Assembly: GCA_002401155.1 (NCBI GenBank)
Contig: NVSG01000001.1
Span: forward strand, 1,030,961 to 1,067,068
Direction: 5' to 3'
Length of the DNA stretch: 36,108 nucleotides
Origin: Hyphomicrobiales bacterium
GTDB taxonomy: Bacteria > Pseudomonadota > Alphaproteobacteria > Rhizobiales > Rhizobiaceae
How positions within the stretch are numbered: the stretch's first letter is position 1; every line of letters starts with the position of its first letter. Positions 16,756-24,560 of the stretch are shown here, in pieces. Position numbers and translations under genes: made by a program. Under the pieces are notes generated by a model that searched no databases, was not told where the DNA came from, and was given only the letters and a program-made list of their open reading frames with translations.

Positions 16756-17937
16756 ATGACAAATTCCTTTGATGTAATCATCGTCGGCGCAGGAGCTGCA
16801 GGCATGTTCTGCGCCGCCACGGCTGGTCAACGCGGCCAGTCAGTACTGATCGTCGACCATTCAGAAACCGTTGGTGAAAAGATCAGGATATCCGGTGGTG
16901 GTCGTTGCAACTTCACCAATTTGAATACGGACCACCGAGCATTTTTATCGCAAAATAAGCACTTCGCAAAATCGGCCCTTTCCCAATATACCCAGCACGA
17001 TTTCATCGCGCTGGTCGATCGGTACGGCATTGATTGGCACGATAAAGGTCTCGGGCAATTGTTTTGCGATGGCAAATCCAGCCAGATTATCGACCTGCTT
17101 TTGAGCGAAATGTCTGAAGCCTCCGTTGAACTACGAATGCAAACTGTGGCAACCGACATTGCAAAGGTCGACGATCATTTCGAACTTCGCCTGAACGGTC
17201 AAAAAACTCAATGCAAATCACTGGTGATCGCTACCGGCGGCAAATCAATTCCCAAGATCGGTGCAACCGGCTTCGGCTATCAGGTCGCGGAACAGTTCGA
17301 CCTCAACATCATCGAAACCCGCCCTGCCCTCGTGCCGCTGACCTTTGAAAAAAAGCTACTTGAAGAAACATCAAAACTCTCCGGCATCTCTACAGATGCA
17401 CGCATCACCTGCAACGGAATATCCTTTGATGAGGCGCTCCTCTTTACACATCGCGGCCTGAGTGGTCCTTCCATTCTGCAAATCTCCAGCTATTGGCGCG
17501 AGGGCGACGAGATAGTGATTTCATTGCTACCGGATACCGATGTGCTGGCCCTGTTAAAACAGGCGCGCAACGACCAAGGCAAGAAAGCCATAAGCACAAT
17601 CATCGCGGAATTACTCCCGGCACGCCTTGCAGATTTTCTGGTGACGAACCAGCAATGGGATGGCACGATTGGCGATCAATCCAACGCGGACTTGGAGGCA
17701 ATTGCCGCCATCAACCATTGGAACATCAAACCCGCAGGTTCCGAAGGTTACCGAACAGCGGAAGTCACCTTGGGCGGCGTTGATACCAACCATCTGAGCA
17801 GCAAAACCATGGAATGCAAATCTGTTCCCGGCCTTTATTTCATCGGTGAAGTAGTTGACGTAACAGGTTGGCTTGGCGGCTATAATTTCCAATGGGCGTG
17901 GTCATCTGCGTGGGTCGCCGGGCAAAGCATGAATTAG
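16756..17937 (+). CDS. HI0933/BaiN-like NAD(P)/FAD-dependent oxidoreductase
   Basis: A flavoprotein of the HI0933 family (YhiN, RdsA, BaiN names occur); some members reduce unsaturated bile-acid or other enone substrates, but most are uncharacterised. It is 393 residues, as usual. The FAD-binding GAGAAGMFCAATAGQRG lies at the N-terminus, followed by the family hallmark GEKIRISGGGRCNFTN near residues 42-57. LVIATGGKSIPKIGATGFGY and a C-terminal FIGEVVDVTGWLGGYNFQWA close the FAD site. It abuts the nitronate monooxygenase-like gene with no gap, suggesting shared regulation. A rhizobial palindromic repeat begins two bases after the stop codon. Confidence 0.92.
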   Translation: MTNSFDVIIVGAGAAGMFCAATAGQRGQSVLIVDHSETVGEKIRISGGGRCNFTNLNTDHRAFLSQNKHFAKSALSQYTQHDFIALVDRYGIDWHDKGLGQLFCDGKSSQIIDLLLSEMSEASVELRMQTVATDIAKVDDHFELRLNGQKTQCKSLVIATGGKSIPKIGATGFGYQVAEQFDLNIIETRPALVPLTFEKKLLEETSKLSGISTDARITCNGISFDEALLFTHRGLSGPSILQISSYWREGDEIVISLLPDTDVLALLKQARNDQGKKAISTIIAELLPARLADFLVTNQQWDGTIGDQSNADLEAIAAINHWNIKPAGSEGYRTAEVTLGGVDTNHLSSKTMECKSVPGLYFIGEVVDVTGWLGGYNFQWAWSSAWVAGQSMN

Positions 17938-17938
17938 A

Positions 17939-17981
17939 GCACTTCTCGAAAAGTGGGAACCGGTTTTCGGACAAGAAGTGC
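17939..17981. repeat. Rhizobial-type extragenic palindromic element
   Basis: The 43-base unit has two nested inverted repeats: outer arms GCACTTCT (17939-17946) and AGAAGTGC (17974-17981), and inner arms CGAAAA (17947-17952) and TTTTCG (17964-17969) around GTGGGAACCGG. The core GAAAAGTGGGAACCGG is familiar from a repeat abundant between genes in Hyphomicrobiales genomes. It sits between the baiN-like and ydcF-like genes, and could act as a 3' stabilising hairpin or weak terminator. Confidence 0.75.
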
Positions 17982-18007
17982 GTAAGAGCAAATATTAGAG
18001 GTTACAG

Positions 18008-18805
18008 ATGTTTTTCTACGCTTCAAAAATTCTAGGCGCCATGCTCCAGCCCTCATTCATGGTAATCACATTATTGCTATTGGGGTTCATTCTCTCGGTC
18101 AGCAGATTTAAAAAACTGTCACGCGCAGCATTGGCATTCTCCGTTTTCAGCCTATTGATGATTTCATTTTCACCACTAGGTTACTGGCTACTGGTTCCTC
18201 TTGAAGAACGCATTTCCAAGCCGCCCCTCCCTTACGAGGTACACGGCATCATCATACTCGGCGGCGGATTTGACAGCACGGTATCCACCGCCCGCGACAT
18301 TTCAGAATTGAACCGGTCTGCCGACCGTTTTGTCGAAGGTATAATTCAGGCGAAAAAATTTCCCGATGCAAAAATCCTTTATTCCGGAGGTTCCGCCAGC
18401 ATTCTCACCGAAACCAAGGCAGGCGCGGTGGTCGCAGAGCCGATGTTTATCGATCTCGGCATTGATAAATCGCGGCTAATACTGGAATCAAAATCCCGCA
18501 ACACCTACGAAAATGCGTTGTATTCCTTCAAAAGCGTACAACCAGAACCATGGGAAAACTGGCTATTGATAACCTCAGCATTCCACATGCCACGTTCGCT
18601 TGGTATTTATCGAAAAATAGGGTGGAAAAACATCATTCCTTGGCCGGTGGATTATCAAACCAGAGGTCCGGTCGATTATTTCAAATTTTCAGCCTTCCCA
18701 AACAAGACCATCGGGCGCACCGACCTTGCTGCAAGAGAATGGATCGGCCTGCTCGCTTATCGACTCACTGGAAAGACCGATGCGCTGTTTCCATCCTATC
18801 CCTGA
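18008..18805 (+). CDS. YdcF family (DUF218) membrane-anchored protein
   Basis: A DUF218-domain protein of the YdcF/SanA/ElyC group; ElyC and SanA relatives have been tied to envelope integrity, but the biochemical activity is not established. It is 265 residues. There are two N-terminal hydrophobic segments (residues about 16-32 and 40-62), then the DUF218 domain: HGIIILGGGFDS, ILYSGG, the ESKSRNTYENA segment with its conserved Arg-Asn-Thr-Glu-Asn, and LLITSAFHMPRSLGIY. A GAGG seven bases before the ATG fits the start. The last ten bases overlap the convergent phzF-like gene. Confidence 0.9.
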   Translation: MFFYASKILGAMLQPSFMVITLLLLGFILSVSRFKKLSRAALAFSVFSLLMISFSPLGYWLLVPLEERISKPPLPYEVHGIIILGGGFDSTVSTARDISELNRSADRFVEGIIQAKKFPDAKILYSGGSASILTETKAGAVVAEPMFIDLGIDKSRLILESKSRNTYENALYSFKSVQPEPWENWLLITSAFHMPRSLGIYRKIGWKNIIPWPVDYQTRGPVDYFKFSAFPNKTIGRTDLAAREWIGLLAYRLTGKTDALFPSYP

Positions 18806-19638
18806 TCGCCCATCATCCGGGCATAGCCAGACACGGTGATTGAGCTACCAGAATTATCGGAAAAATCAGCCTTCAATCGAGATTTCGCGCCCATATCTTC
18901 GCCCTGAATAATCTCGATTGAATTACCGTGAGCCCACCCCAAGTCACGCAAATATCCAGCAAGGGCCGCAGCCGCAGCACCGGTGGCCGGGTCTTCGAGC
19001 ACTCCACCAGAAGCAAATGCATTGCGCGCATGAAACAGCTGATCACCTTCGGCATAGATTAAACTTATGGTCACCAGCCCGGCATCATTCATCAACGTAC
19101 GCCCCTCATCCAGATCATAATCCATTGCAGCTAACTTTGAACGTTCACGCAGGGCCAAAATCAAATGGGTAGCACCAGCCTCTGCGAATGCAGGTGGGAT
19201 ACGCAAATCAAGATCGTCATAGGAATAATCAAACAAAGCCAGCGCTCCTTCAACCAGAGAAGGTTCAGCAGGCGCACTTTTGGTCAGCGGCGAACGCAAC
19301 GCCGCCCAAATCAAATCCCCCTCGCACCGTCCCTCAACGGAAATATTCGCCTCATTGAGACTCAGTTCAAAAACATCATCTCCTTCCTGCAATGCCAGCG
19401 CGGCACCCAGCGCAATCGTCGCATGACCACAAAACGGCACCTCGGATTCAGGAGAGAAATATCGCACCCGGTAGCCATCTTCGTAAGGTGTCGCAAAAGC
19501 AGTTTCCGAAAACCCGACCTCATGCGCAATCCGTTGCATCTCCGAAGCATCAGGCAATTGCGCTTCAATCACCACTCCAGCCGGATTGCCGCCAGAATTC
19601 CCATCAGAAAAAGCAGCGATACGAAGTATGTCCATCAT
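18796..19638 (-). CDS. PhzF family isomerase/epimerase-like protein
   Basis: A member of the diaminopimelate-epimerase-fold PhzF family. Most bacterial members outside phenazine clusters have unknown substrates. It is 280 residues. FSDGNSGGNPAGVV opens the first half, VGFSETAFA carries the catalytic glutamate of the PhzF type, and RYFSPESEVPFCGHATIALG and GGVLEDPATGAAAAALAGYL are hallmark segments. The Cys in FCGHAT is typical of the family. The start may be either of two adjacent ATGs (19638 or 19635). It overlaps the ydcF-like gene by ten bases at the 3' end. No phenazine genes are in view, so that pathway is not implied. Confidence 0.9.
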   Translation of the reverse strand: MMDILRIAAFSDGNSGGNPAGVVIEAQLPDASEMQRIAHEVGFSETAFATPYEDGYRVRYFSPESEVPFCGHATIALGAALALQEGDDVFELSLNEANISVEGRCEGDLIWAALRSPLTKSAPAEPSLVEGALALFDYSYDDLDLRIPPAFAEAGATHLILALRERSKLAAMDYDLDEGRTLMNDAGLVTISLIYAEGDQLFHARNAFASGGVLEDPATGAAAAALAGYLRDLGWAHGNSIEIIQGEDMGAKSRLKADFSDNSGSSITVSGYARMMGDQG

Positions 19639-19694
19639 GATTTTCCCATCAAATTGATTTGGCTAAACGCGCCCCAATCATGTAGGTAAGCAGA

Positions 19695-20072
19695 ATGAGA
19701 AAGCAATATCATTTCCGCCCCAGCCCAAACGGACTCTTTGCGTGGGATGTCCATCGCCTGATTGAATTAACGACAGCCCTCACACCGCAAGAAGTTTCTC
19801 TGGATGAAATTGCCGAAATCGATGAAAATTACTGGTTCCTGGCAGGCGACGTTGAACCCACAGGCAGAATAATCGCCGAGCATTTCAAATTGATGATGGA
19901 AACCGACTTGAGGCATCCCATCATCCTTTGTTTAAATGGCCGGGTAATGGACGGCATGCACCGTATCCTTCGCGCACTCCACGAGAATAAAACCCACATC
20001 AAATGCGTTCGTTTTCTGAAAGACCCGGAACCGGATTATACTGATATCCAGCCGGATGAATTGCCTTATTAA
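19695..20072 (+). CDS. Small conserved hypothetical protein with ParB/sulfiredoxin-like motif
   Basis: A 125-residue soluble acidic protein with no function I can name. The start follows AGGTAAGCAG. The opening YHFRPSPNGLFAWDVHRLIE and middle IDENYWF are distinctive. The segment HPIILCLNGRVMDGMHRILRAL strongly resembles the ParB N-terminal/sulfiredoxin fold strand-helix unit, where D-G-x-H-R contacts nucleotide in ParB-like CTPases and ATP in sulfiredoxin. The N-terminal GxxR box of ParB is not obvious. The C-terminus is DPEPDYTDIQPDELPY. It diverges from the phzF-like gene and converges with a 4-base TTAA overlap on the VOC gene. A nucleotide-binding role is inference. Confidence 0.75.
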   Translation: MRKQYHFRPSPNGLFAWDVHRLIELTTALTPQEVSLDEIAEIDENYWFLAGDVEPTGRIIAEHFKLMMETDLRHPIILCLNGRVMDGMHRILRALHENKTHIKCVRFLKDPEPDYTDIQPDELPY

Positions 20073-20451
20073 AAATCGTACGAAGCAATTTCAATCAAAT
20101 TCCCATCCAGATCATTGAAATAGATCGATAGCATCAGCCCCACAGCACCACTGCGTTTAATCGGGCCTTCAATGATTTTGACATTCTCAGCTTCAAGCTG
20201 CGAGACAACTTCTTCAATCGACCATTTGGTAATCAAACAAATATCGCCGGAACCAATCCCCGCATAATTCGAGGTTTCCATGCCGAGTGTTTGCAGATTA
20301 ATTTTCTGGTTATCGAAGGCCACAGCTTTGCGGCCTTCACCAAATTCGACAATTTCCATGCCAAGAACCGCGCAAAAAATTGCGCGGATTGTTCGATATC
20401 CCGCACGGTCAAAACCACATGATCCATGTGGCAGATCTTAGCTTTATCCAT
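20069..20451 (-). pseudogene. VOC (glyoxalase/bleomycin resistance) family protein, frameshifted
   Basis: Two overlapping reading frames together make one typical VOC protein. The first encodes MDKAKICHMDHVVLTVRDIE and continues to about residue 25. The second starts just after and encodes GMEIVEFGEGRKAVAFDNQK through SIYFNDLDGNLIEIASYDF. Adding one A to the plus-strand A6 run at 20374-20379 joins them as QFFCAVLGMEIVEF, giving the expected 127 residues. The run sits inside the inverted repeat CCGCGCAA-AAAA-TTGCGCGG (20368-20387). Either the gene is broken or the read has a homopolymer error. The metal-ligand candidates (His near HMDHVV, Glu in NLIEIAS) are intact. It begins seven bases after the upstream PLP enzyme's stop codon, so it belongs to that operon. 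Confidence 0.85.
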
Positions 20452-20458
20452 TCAAACC

Positions 20459-21682
20459 TCAAAATTGCGAGTAGTCGATTTCCTTATTCTTATCAAGATG
20501 GTTATCCACCGGGTCCATAGGATATTTCAAGCCCGTGGCACAGTTGAACAGGATCGCCGTATCATCTTCAGAGACCATGCCCTTTGCCAAAGCAGTTTTA
20601 TAAGCCGCAGCAGTCGCCGCCCCTTCGGGACAAAGCAACAAGCCTTCTTCCTTGGCGATAAAATCGCGCGCTTCCATGATTTCTTCATCTGACAACGTAA
20701 TACAGAATCCATCAGATTCACGCACAGCACGAATAATCAAAAAGTCACCAACAGCAATCGGCACACGAATACCAGCCGCCACCGTATGGGCATTTTCCCA
20801 AAGCGGCGCATGCTCTTCGCCTGCTTCCCAAGCCTTCACGATAGGCGCGCACCCTTCGGCCTGCACCGCAACCATGCGTGGCATCGGGCCATCAATCCAA
20901 CCCATTTCCTTTAGCTCATGAAATGCCTTCCACATACCAATCAGGCCAGTGCCGCCACCGGTCGGATAAAAAATCACGTCAGGCAGTTTCCAGCCGAATT
21001 GCTCGGCAAGCTCCAGCCCCATCGTTTTTTTACCTTCTATCCGGTACGGCTCTTTCAGGGTCGAAATATCGAACCAACCCACGGCCTCCTTGCCGCCGCC
21101 AACAATCGCTCCGCAATCATTGATCAGCCCGTTGACCATATAGGTTTCACCGCCCTGTAGCTGAATTTCGCGAATATTGATCTCTGGCGTATCTGCTGGA
21201 CAAAGCACTGTCGCGCGCTGTCCGGCACGGCTAGCATAAGCCGCCATCGCGGCCCCCGCATTGCCATTGGTAGGGATGGCCAAATGCTCAATACCAAATT
21301 CCTTGGCCATGGAAACCGCGAGACAAAGCCCTCGCGCCTTGAATGACCCCGTAGGCAAACGCCCCTCATCCTTGACGATCACCTTACCCGGTTTGGCACC
21401 AAGATAAGAAGCAGAACGCTCAAGCGGAATTAGCGGTGTCACCACTTCGCCCAGCGAAATACGGTTTTCTGCCTTGGTCACAGGCAACATGGAAGCATAA
21501 CGCCACATGCCCGGATCACCAGAATTTTTGATGTCATCCTTGCTGATACTGGCAGCCATTTTCTCCAAATCATAACGCACGAGCAAAGGCCGTCCAGCTT
21601 CGGACAACCCATGAATTTTCCCGGCTTCATAACGTTTGCCGGTAATGGAACACTCCAGATGAGATACGAAAGTTTCAGTCAT
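20459..21682 (-). CDS. Threonine synthase-like PLP-dependent enzyme
   Basis: A fold-type II PLP enzyme (tryptophan synthase beta family) of 407 residues that most resembles the threonine synthase group, which converts O-phosphohomoserine to threonine. The Schiff-base lysine is in LPTGSFKARG near residue 118, the phosphate loop is IFYPTGGGTGLIGMW, and the substrate loop is PTNGNAGAAMAAYASRAG. The N-terminus (LECSITGKRYEAGK) looks like the family's zinc-ribbon-like start with most cysteines lost. Housekeeping ThrC of alphaproteobacteria is usually longer, so this may be a paralog with another elimination activity. It follows ridA by 11 bases; RidA removes reactive enamines made by PLP eliminations, which supports that view. 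Confidence 0.8.
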   Translation of the reverse strand: MTETFVSHLECSITGKRYEAGKIHGLSEAGRPLLVRYDLEKMAASISKDDIKNSGDPGMWRYASMLPVTKAENRISLGEVVTPLIPLERSASYLGAKPGKVIVKDEGRLPTGSFKARGLCLAVSMAKEFGIEHLAIPTNGNAGAAMAAYASRAGQRATVLCPADTPEINIREIQLQGGETYMVNGLINDCGAIVGGGKEAVGWFDISTLKEPYRIEGKKTMGLELAEQFGWKLPDVIFYPTGGGTGLIGMWKAFHELKEMGWIDGPMPRMVAVQAEGCAPIVKAWEAGEEHAPLWENAHTVAAGIRVPIAVGDFLIIRAVRESDGFCITLSDEEIMEARDFIAKEEGLLLCPEGAATAAAYKTALAKGMVSEDDTAILFNCATGLKYPMDPVDNHLDKNKEIDYSQF

Positions 21683-21693
21683 TTAAATTCCAA

Positions 21694-22161
21694 TCAAGCA
21701 ATAGAGAATGTGGCTTCAACTTCAACACAAGCATTCAGCGGCAAAGCTGCAACGCCAACGGCAGCACGAGCATGCGCACCTTTTTCGCCAAGCGCTTCGC
21801 CCATAAAATCGGACGCACCATTGATGATTTTTGGATGATCGGTGAAGGTCGGAGTGGACGCAACAAAGCCACCAAGACGAATGCATCGTACAATACGGTC
21901 GATATCGCCGTCGCAGGCAACTTTTATTTGCGCCAGAATATTAATCGCGCAAACCCGAGCAGCCTCGGTGCCATCATCGATGGAAACCGTATCCCCATGC
22001 AGCCCGGTGCAAGTTAACACCCCATTGACCAGCGGCAATTGCCCGGAGACGAACACCAGATCGCCCTGACGTACAAAGCCCACATAGCTTGCTACCGGAA
22101 CGGCAGGTTCCGGCAGTTCAATGCCCATTTCTTTCAGCCGTGCAGAGATAGATGTGCTCAT
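21694..22161 (-). CDS. RidA (YjgF/YER057c/UK114) family protein
   Basis: A small trimeric enamine/imine deaminase family protein, here 155 residues, belonging to the longer RidA branch near 150 residues. Landmarks are FVSGQLPLVNGVL, the AARVCAINILAQIK helix, CIRLGGFVASTPTFTDHPKIINGASDFM and the closing GVAALPLNACVEVEATFSI. The usual RidA substrate-binding arginine of Arg-Ala-Ala context is present as ARAAVGVAALP. I chose ATG 22161, with AAAGGAA about eight bases upstream. It sits between an acyl-CoA dehydrogenase and the threonine synthase-like gene, and probably quenches reactive enamines from the latter; that link is inferred. Confidence 0.9.
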   Translation of the reverse strand: MSTSISARLKEMGIELPEPAVPVASYVGFVRQGDLVFVSGQLPLVNGVLTCTGLHGDTVSIDDGTEAARVCAINILAQIKVACDGDIDRIVRCIRLGGFVASTPTFTDHPKIINGASDFMGEALGEKGAHARAAVGVAALPLNACVEVEATFSIA

Positions 22162-22189
22162 AATAAATTCCTTTAATTGAAGAAGCGCC

Positions 22190-23308
22190 TCACGCCCCGA
22201 TTGAAATATAACGTTCCAGATGATGGTCTGTATCACCGAACAAATGATCGATCATAATGATCCGTTTGGCATAATGGCTAACCGCATATTCCCACGTCAT
22301 GCCATTGCCACCGTGAATTTGAATGGCTTCCTCAGCCACCTGACGACCGATGCGCCCAGCCAAATGTTTCGCCGATGAAACCATACGTTCGCGAATCACC
22401 CGGTCATCGTTCATATGACCACTGGCATTGATGATGCTCGAACGCATTTGTTCAAGCTCGATCAACACGTCAGCCATGCGATGTTGCAGCACCTGAAACT
22501 TGCCAATCTCCACGCCGAACTGCTTGCGCTGATGCATATATTCAACAGTGAAATCCTTGGCCACATCCATGGCACCCATGGCTTCGGCGCAAACGGCAAG
22601 CGTGGCCCGTCCATAGGCTTTTTCAATGGCCTCAAAGGCTTCGCCTTCATTGCCTAATAGTTCACCTGAAACATTCCGCATGGCAATTTCCGCAGCCGGA
22701 TAACCGTCAACAGTCCCGAAACTGCGCACATCCAACCCAGCCGCCCCGGCATCAACCACGAATAATGAAATGCCATTCGCGCTGTCTTCATCACCACTTG
22801 TACGGGCAGAAATAATCAACGTATCCGCCGCTCCGCCGCCAAGCACCACGGATTTATTGCCATTCAATTGCCAGCCATCGCCAGCCTTTTCAGCCTTGGC
22901 AGTAACCCGTTCAATTTCATAACGCGAACCCGGCTCGCCATGGGCAAAGGCAATCAATTTCTCTCCAGAAATCACGCCCTCCAGCATTTCCTTCTGTGCA
23001 TCGCTCCCCAATTCACTAATCAGCGAACCAGCAAGCAAGGTCGGTAAAAACGGCTCGACCACCAACGCCCTGCCAAGCTGTTCGAACACCACATTGATAT
23101 CCTCACCGCCGCCACCAAAGCCACCATTCTCTTCCGAAAATAACGCACCGACAATGCCAAGCTCGGCAAATTCATTCCACATATCACGCGAAAAACCATC
23201 ATCCGAAGCAGCACATTCATGACGCTTTTCAATCGAATATTTATCACCCAAAAACCGCGACAAAGTCTCCGACAGCATGCGCCTGTCATCACTGAGATTA
23301 AAATCCAT
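22190..23308 (-). CDS. Acyl-CoA dehydrogenase family protein (probable non-catalytic partner subunit)
   Basis: A 372-residue acyl-CoA dehydrogenase-fold flavoprotein. FAD and helical landmarks are visible: WQLNGNKSVVLGG, YMHQRKQFGVEIGKFQVLQH and EEAIQIHGGNGMTWEYAVSHY. At the helix-G position where isovaleryl-CoA dehydrogenase has its catalytic glutamate (LDYER in the liuA product here), this protein reads KAYGRATLA. The alternative C-terminal position reads FGDTDHHLERY instead of YEGT. It therefore lacks both usual catalytic bases. It lies three bases after another acyl-CoA dehydrogenase gene, an arrangement typical of alpha2-beta2 heterotetrameric dehydrogenases in which one subunit is inactive. 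Substrate unknown. Confidence 0.88.
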   Translation of the reverse strand: MDFNLSDDRRMLSETLSRFLGDKYSIEKRHECAASDDGFSRDMWNEFAELGIVGALFSEENGGFGGGGEDINVVFEQLGRALVVEPFLPTLLAGSLISELGSDAQKEMLEGVISGEKLIAFAHGEPGSRYEIERVTAKAEKAGDGWQLNGNKSVVLGGGAADTLIISARTSGDEDSANGISLFVVDAGAAGLDVRSFGTVDGYPAAEIAMRNVSGELLGNEGEAFEAIEKAYGRATLAVCAEAMGAMDVAKDFTVEYMHQRKQFGVEIGKFQVLQHRMADVLIELEQMRSSIINASGHMNDDRVIRERMVSSAKHLAGRIGRQVAEEAIQIHGGNGMTWEYAVSHYAKRIIMIDHLFGDTDHHLERYISIGA

Positions 23309-23311
23309 AGT

Positions 23312-24508
23312 CTACAACCCCAGTTTTGTTTTTGAAATGATATTGCGTTGAATTTCGTTCGAACCGGCAAAGATTGAAAGCTTGCGGTTGTTGAAGTATT
23401 CAGACGCAATCGGATTGGCATAGTCCGGACCGATCGGCTCGTCATTATACCCCTCATCCATCGCTTCAGATGAAAACGGCAATGCATAGGGGCCGAGCGC
23501 ACGACGTGCCAGATCATTGATCTCCTGCCGGATGATCGTGCCCTTGACCTTAAGCATAGAGCTTTCCGGCCCCGGCGCAGCACCCGAATCCGCATCAACC
23601 AGAACACGCAGATTGGTTGTTTGCATGGCACGCAAATCAATCTCCACTTTCGCAATACGGGCCGCAAAATATGGGTCTTGCGACAATGGCTTACCATTCT
23701 TCATTTGCCGAGAGGCAATCTCTTTCATGCTGGCTAGGGCCGCAAGAGAACTACCGATATTGGCTGTGTTCGTGCGTTCGTGGGTGAGCAAATATTTGGC
23801 ATAGGTCCAGCCCATATTTTCTTCGCCAACCAGATTTTCAACCGGCACTTTCACATTATCAAAAAACACCTCATTCACTTCATGCTCGCCATCGAGCAGA
23901 ATAATCGGACGCACTTCAATGCCGGGCGAGTTCATATCAATCATCAGAAAGGAAATTCCCTGTTGGCGCTTGCCTTCGTTCGACGTGCGCACAAGACAAA
24001 AAATCCAGTCCGCAAAATGGCCCAGTGTGGTCCATGTCTTTTGGCCATTGACGATATAGTGGTCACCATCACGCTCCGCCTTGGTGCGAAGCGATGCCAG
24101 ATCAGATCCGGCACCCGGTTCAGAATATCCCTGACACCACCAATCTGTGCCATCAAGCATACGTGGCAAATAATGAGATTTTTGTTCTTCGCTGCCGAAT
24201 TTAATCAGCACCGGCGCCAGCATCCCCAAGCCGAATGGCATGATTTGTGGTGCGTTGGCCGCCCATCTTTCCTCGTCAAAAATATGATTTTGAACCGCAC
24301 TCCACTCAGCCCCGCCCCACTCTTTAGGCCAGTTGGGCGCAAGCCATCCACGATCATTCAGTTCCTTCTGCCACTCTTCCATATCGGCCTTGGCAAGACG
24401 CTTGCCAAACTTCACCTTATTGGACAGGCGAGGAGACAATTTCTCCGCAAAAAAGGCACGAACCTCATCGCGAAATACGATTTCTTCAGAGTTGTAATTG
24501 ATATCCAT
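23312..24508 (-). CDS. Acyl-CoA dehydrogenase family protein (probable catalytic subunit)
   Basis: A 398-residue flavoprotein expected to introduce an alpha-beta double bond into an acyl-CoA. QGYSEPGAGSDLASLRTKAERDGDHYIVNGQK is split here as the family's QGYSEPGAGSDLA loop plus YIVNGQKTWTT strand. The C-terminus has the FAD-contact FAGSNEIQRNII. A helix-G glutamate candidate is in LLTHERTNTANIG, near residue 248. The start MDINYN is preferred over a TTG 11 codons upstream because the extension is atypical. The partner gene follows after three bases, and an AllA-like gene lies upstream. Tandem short dehydrogenases of this type often act on bulky or branched acyl-CoAs; the substrate here is unknown. 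Confidence 0.9.
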   Translation of the reverse strand: MDINYNSEEIVFRDEVRAFFAEKLSPRLSNKVKFGKRLAKADMEEWQKELNDRGWLAPNWPKEWGGAEWSAVQNHIFDEERWAANAPQIMPFGLGMLAPVLIKFGSEEQKSHYLPRMLDGTDWWCQGYSEPGAGSDLASLRTKAERDGDHYIVNGQKTWTTLGHFADWIFCLVRTSNEGKRQQGISFLMIDMNSPGIEVRPIILLDGEHEVNEVFFDNVKVPVENLVGEENMGWTYAKYLLTHERTNTANIGSSLAALASMKEIASRQMKNGKPLSQDPYFAARIAKVEIDLRAMQTTNLRVLVDADSGAAPGPESSMLKVKGTIIRQEINDLARRALGPYALPFSSEAMDEGYNDEPIGPDYANPIASEYFNNRKLSIFAGSNEIQRNIISKTKLGL

Positions 24509-24560
24509 AAAACGCTCACTTTCTGGAATAATTATGTACAATCAGCGCGATATTGCAATC

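Noticed and set aside
23020..23697. 225-residue minus-strand frame across the junction of the two acyl-CoA dehydrogenases
   Set aside because: It is a shifted frame of both real genes, very rich in Arg, Cys and Trp, without a family match.
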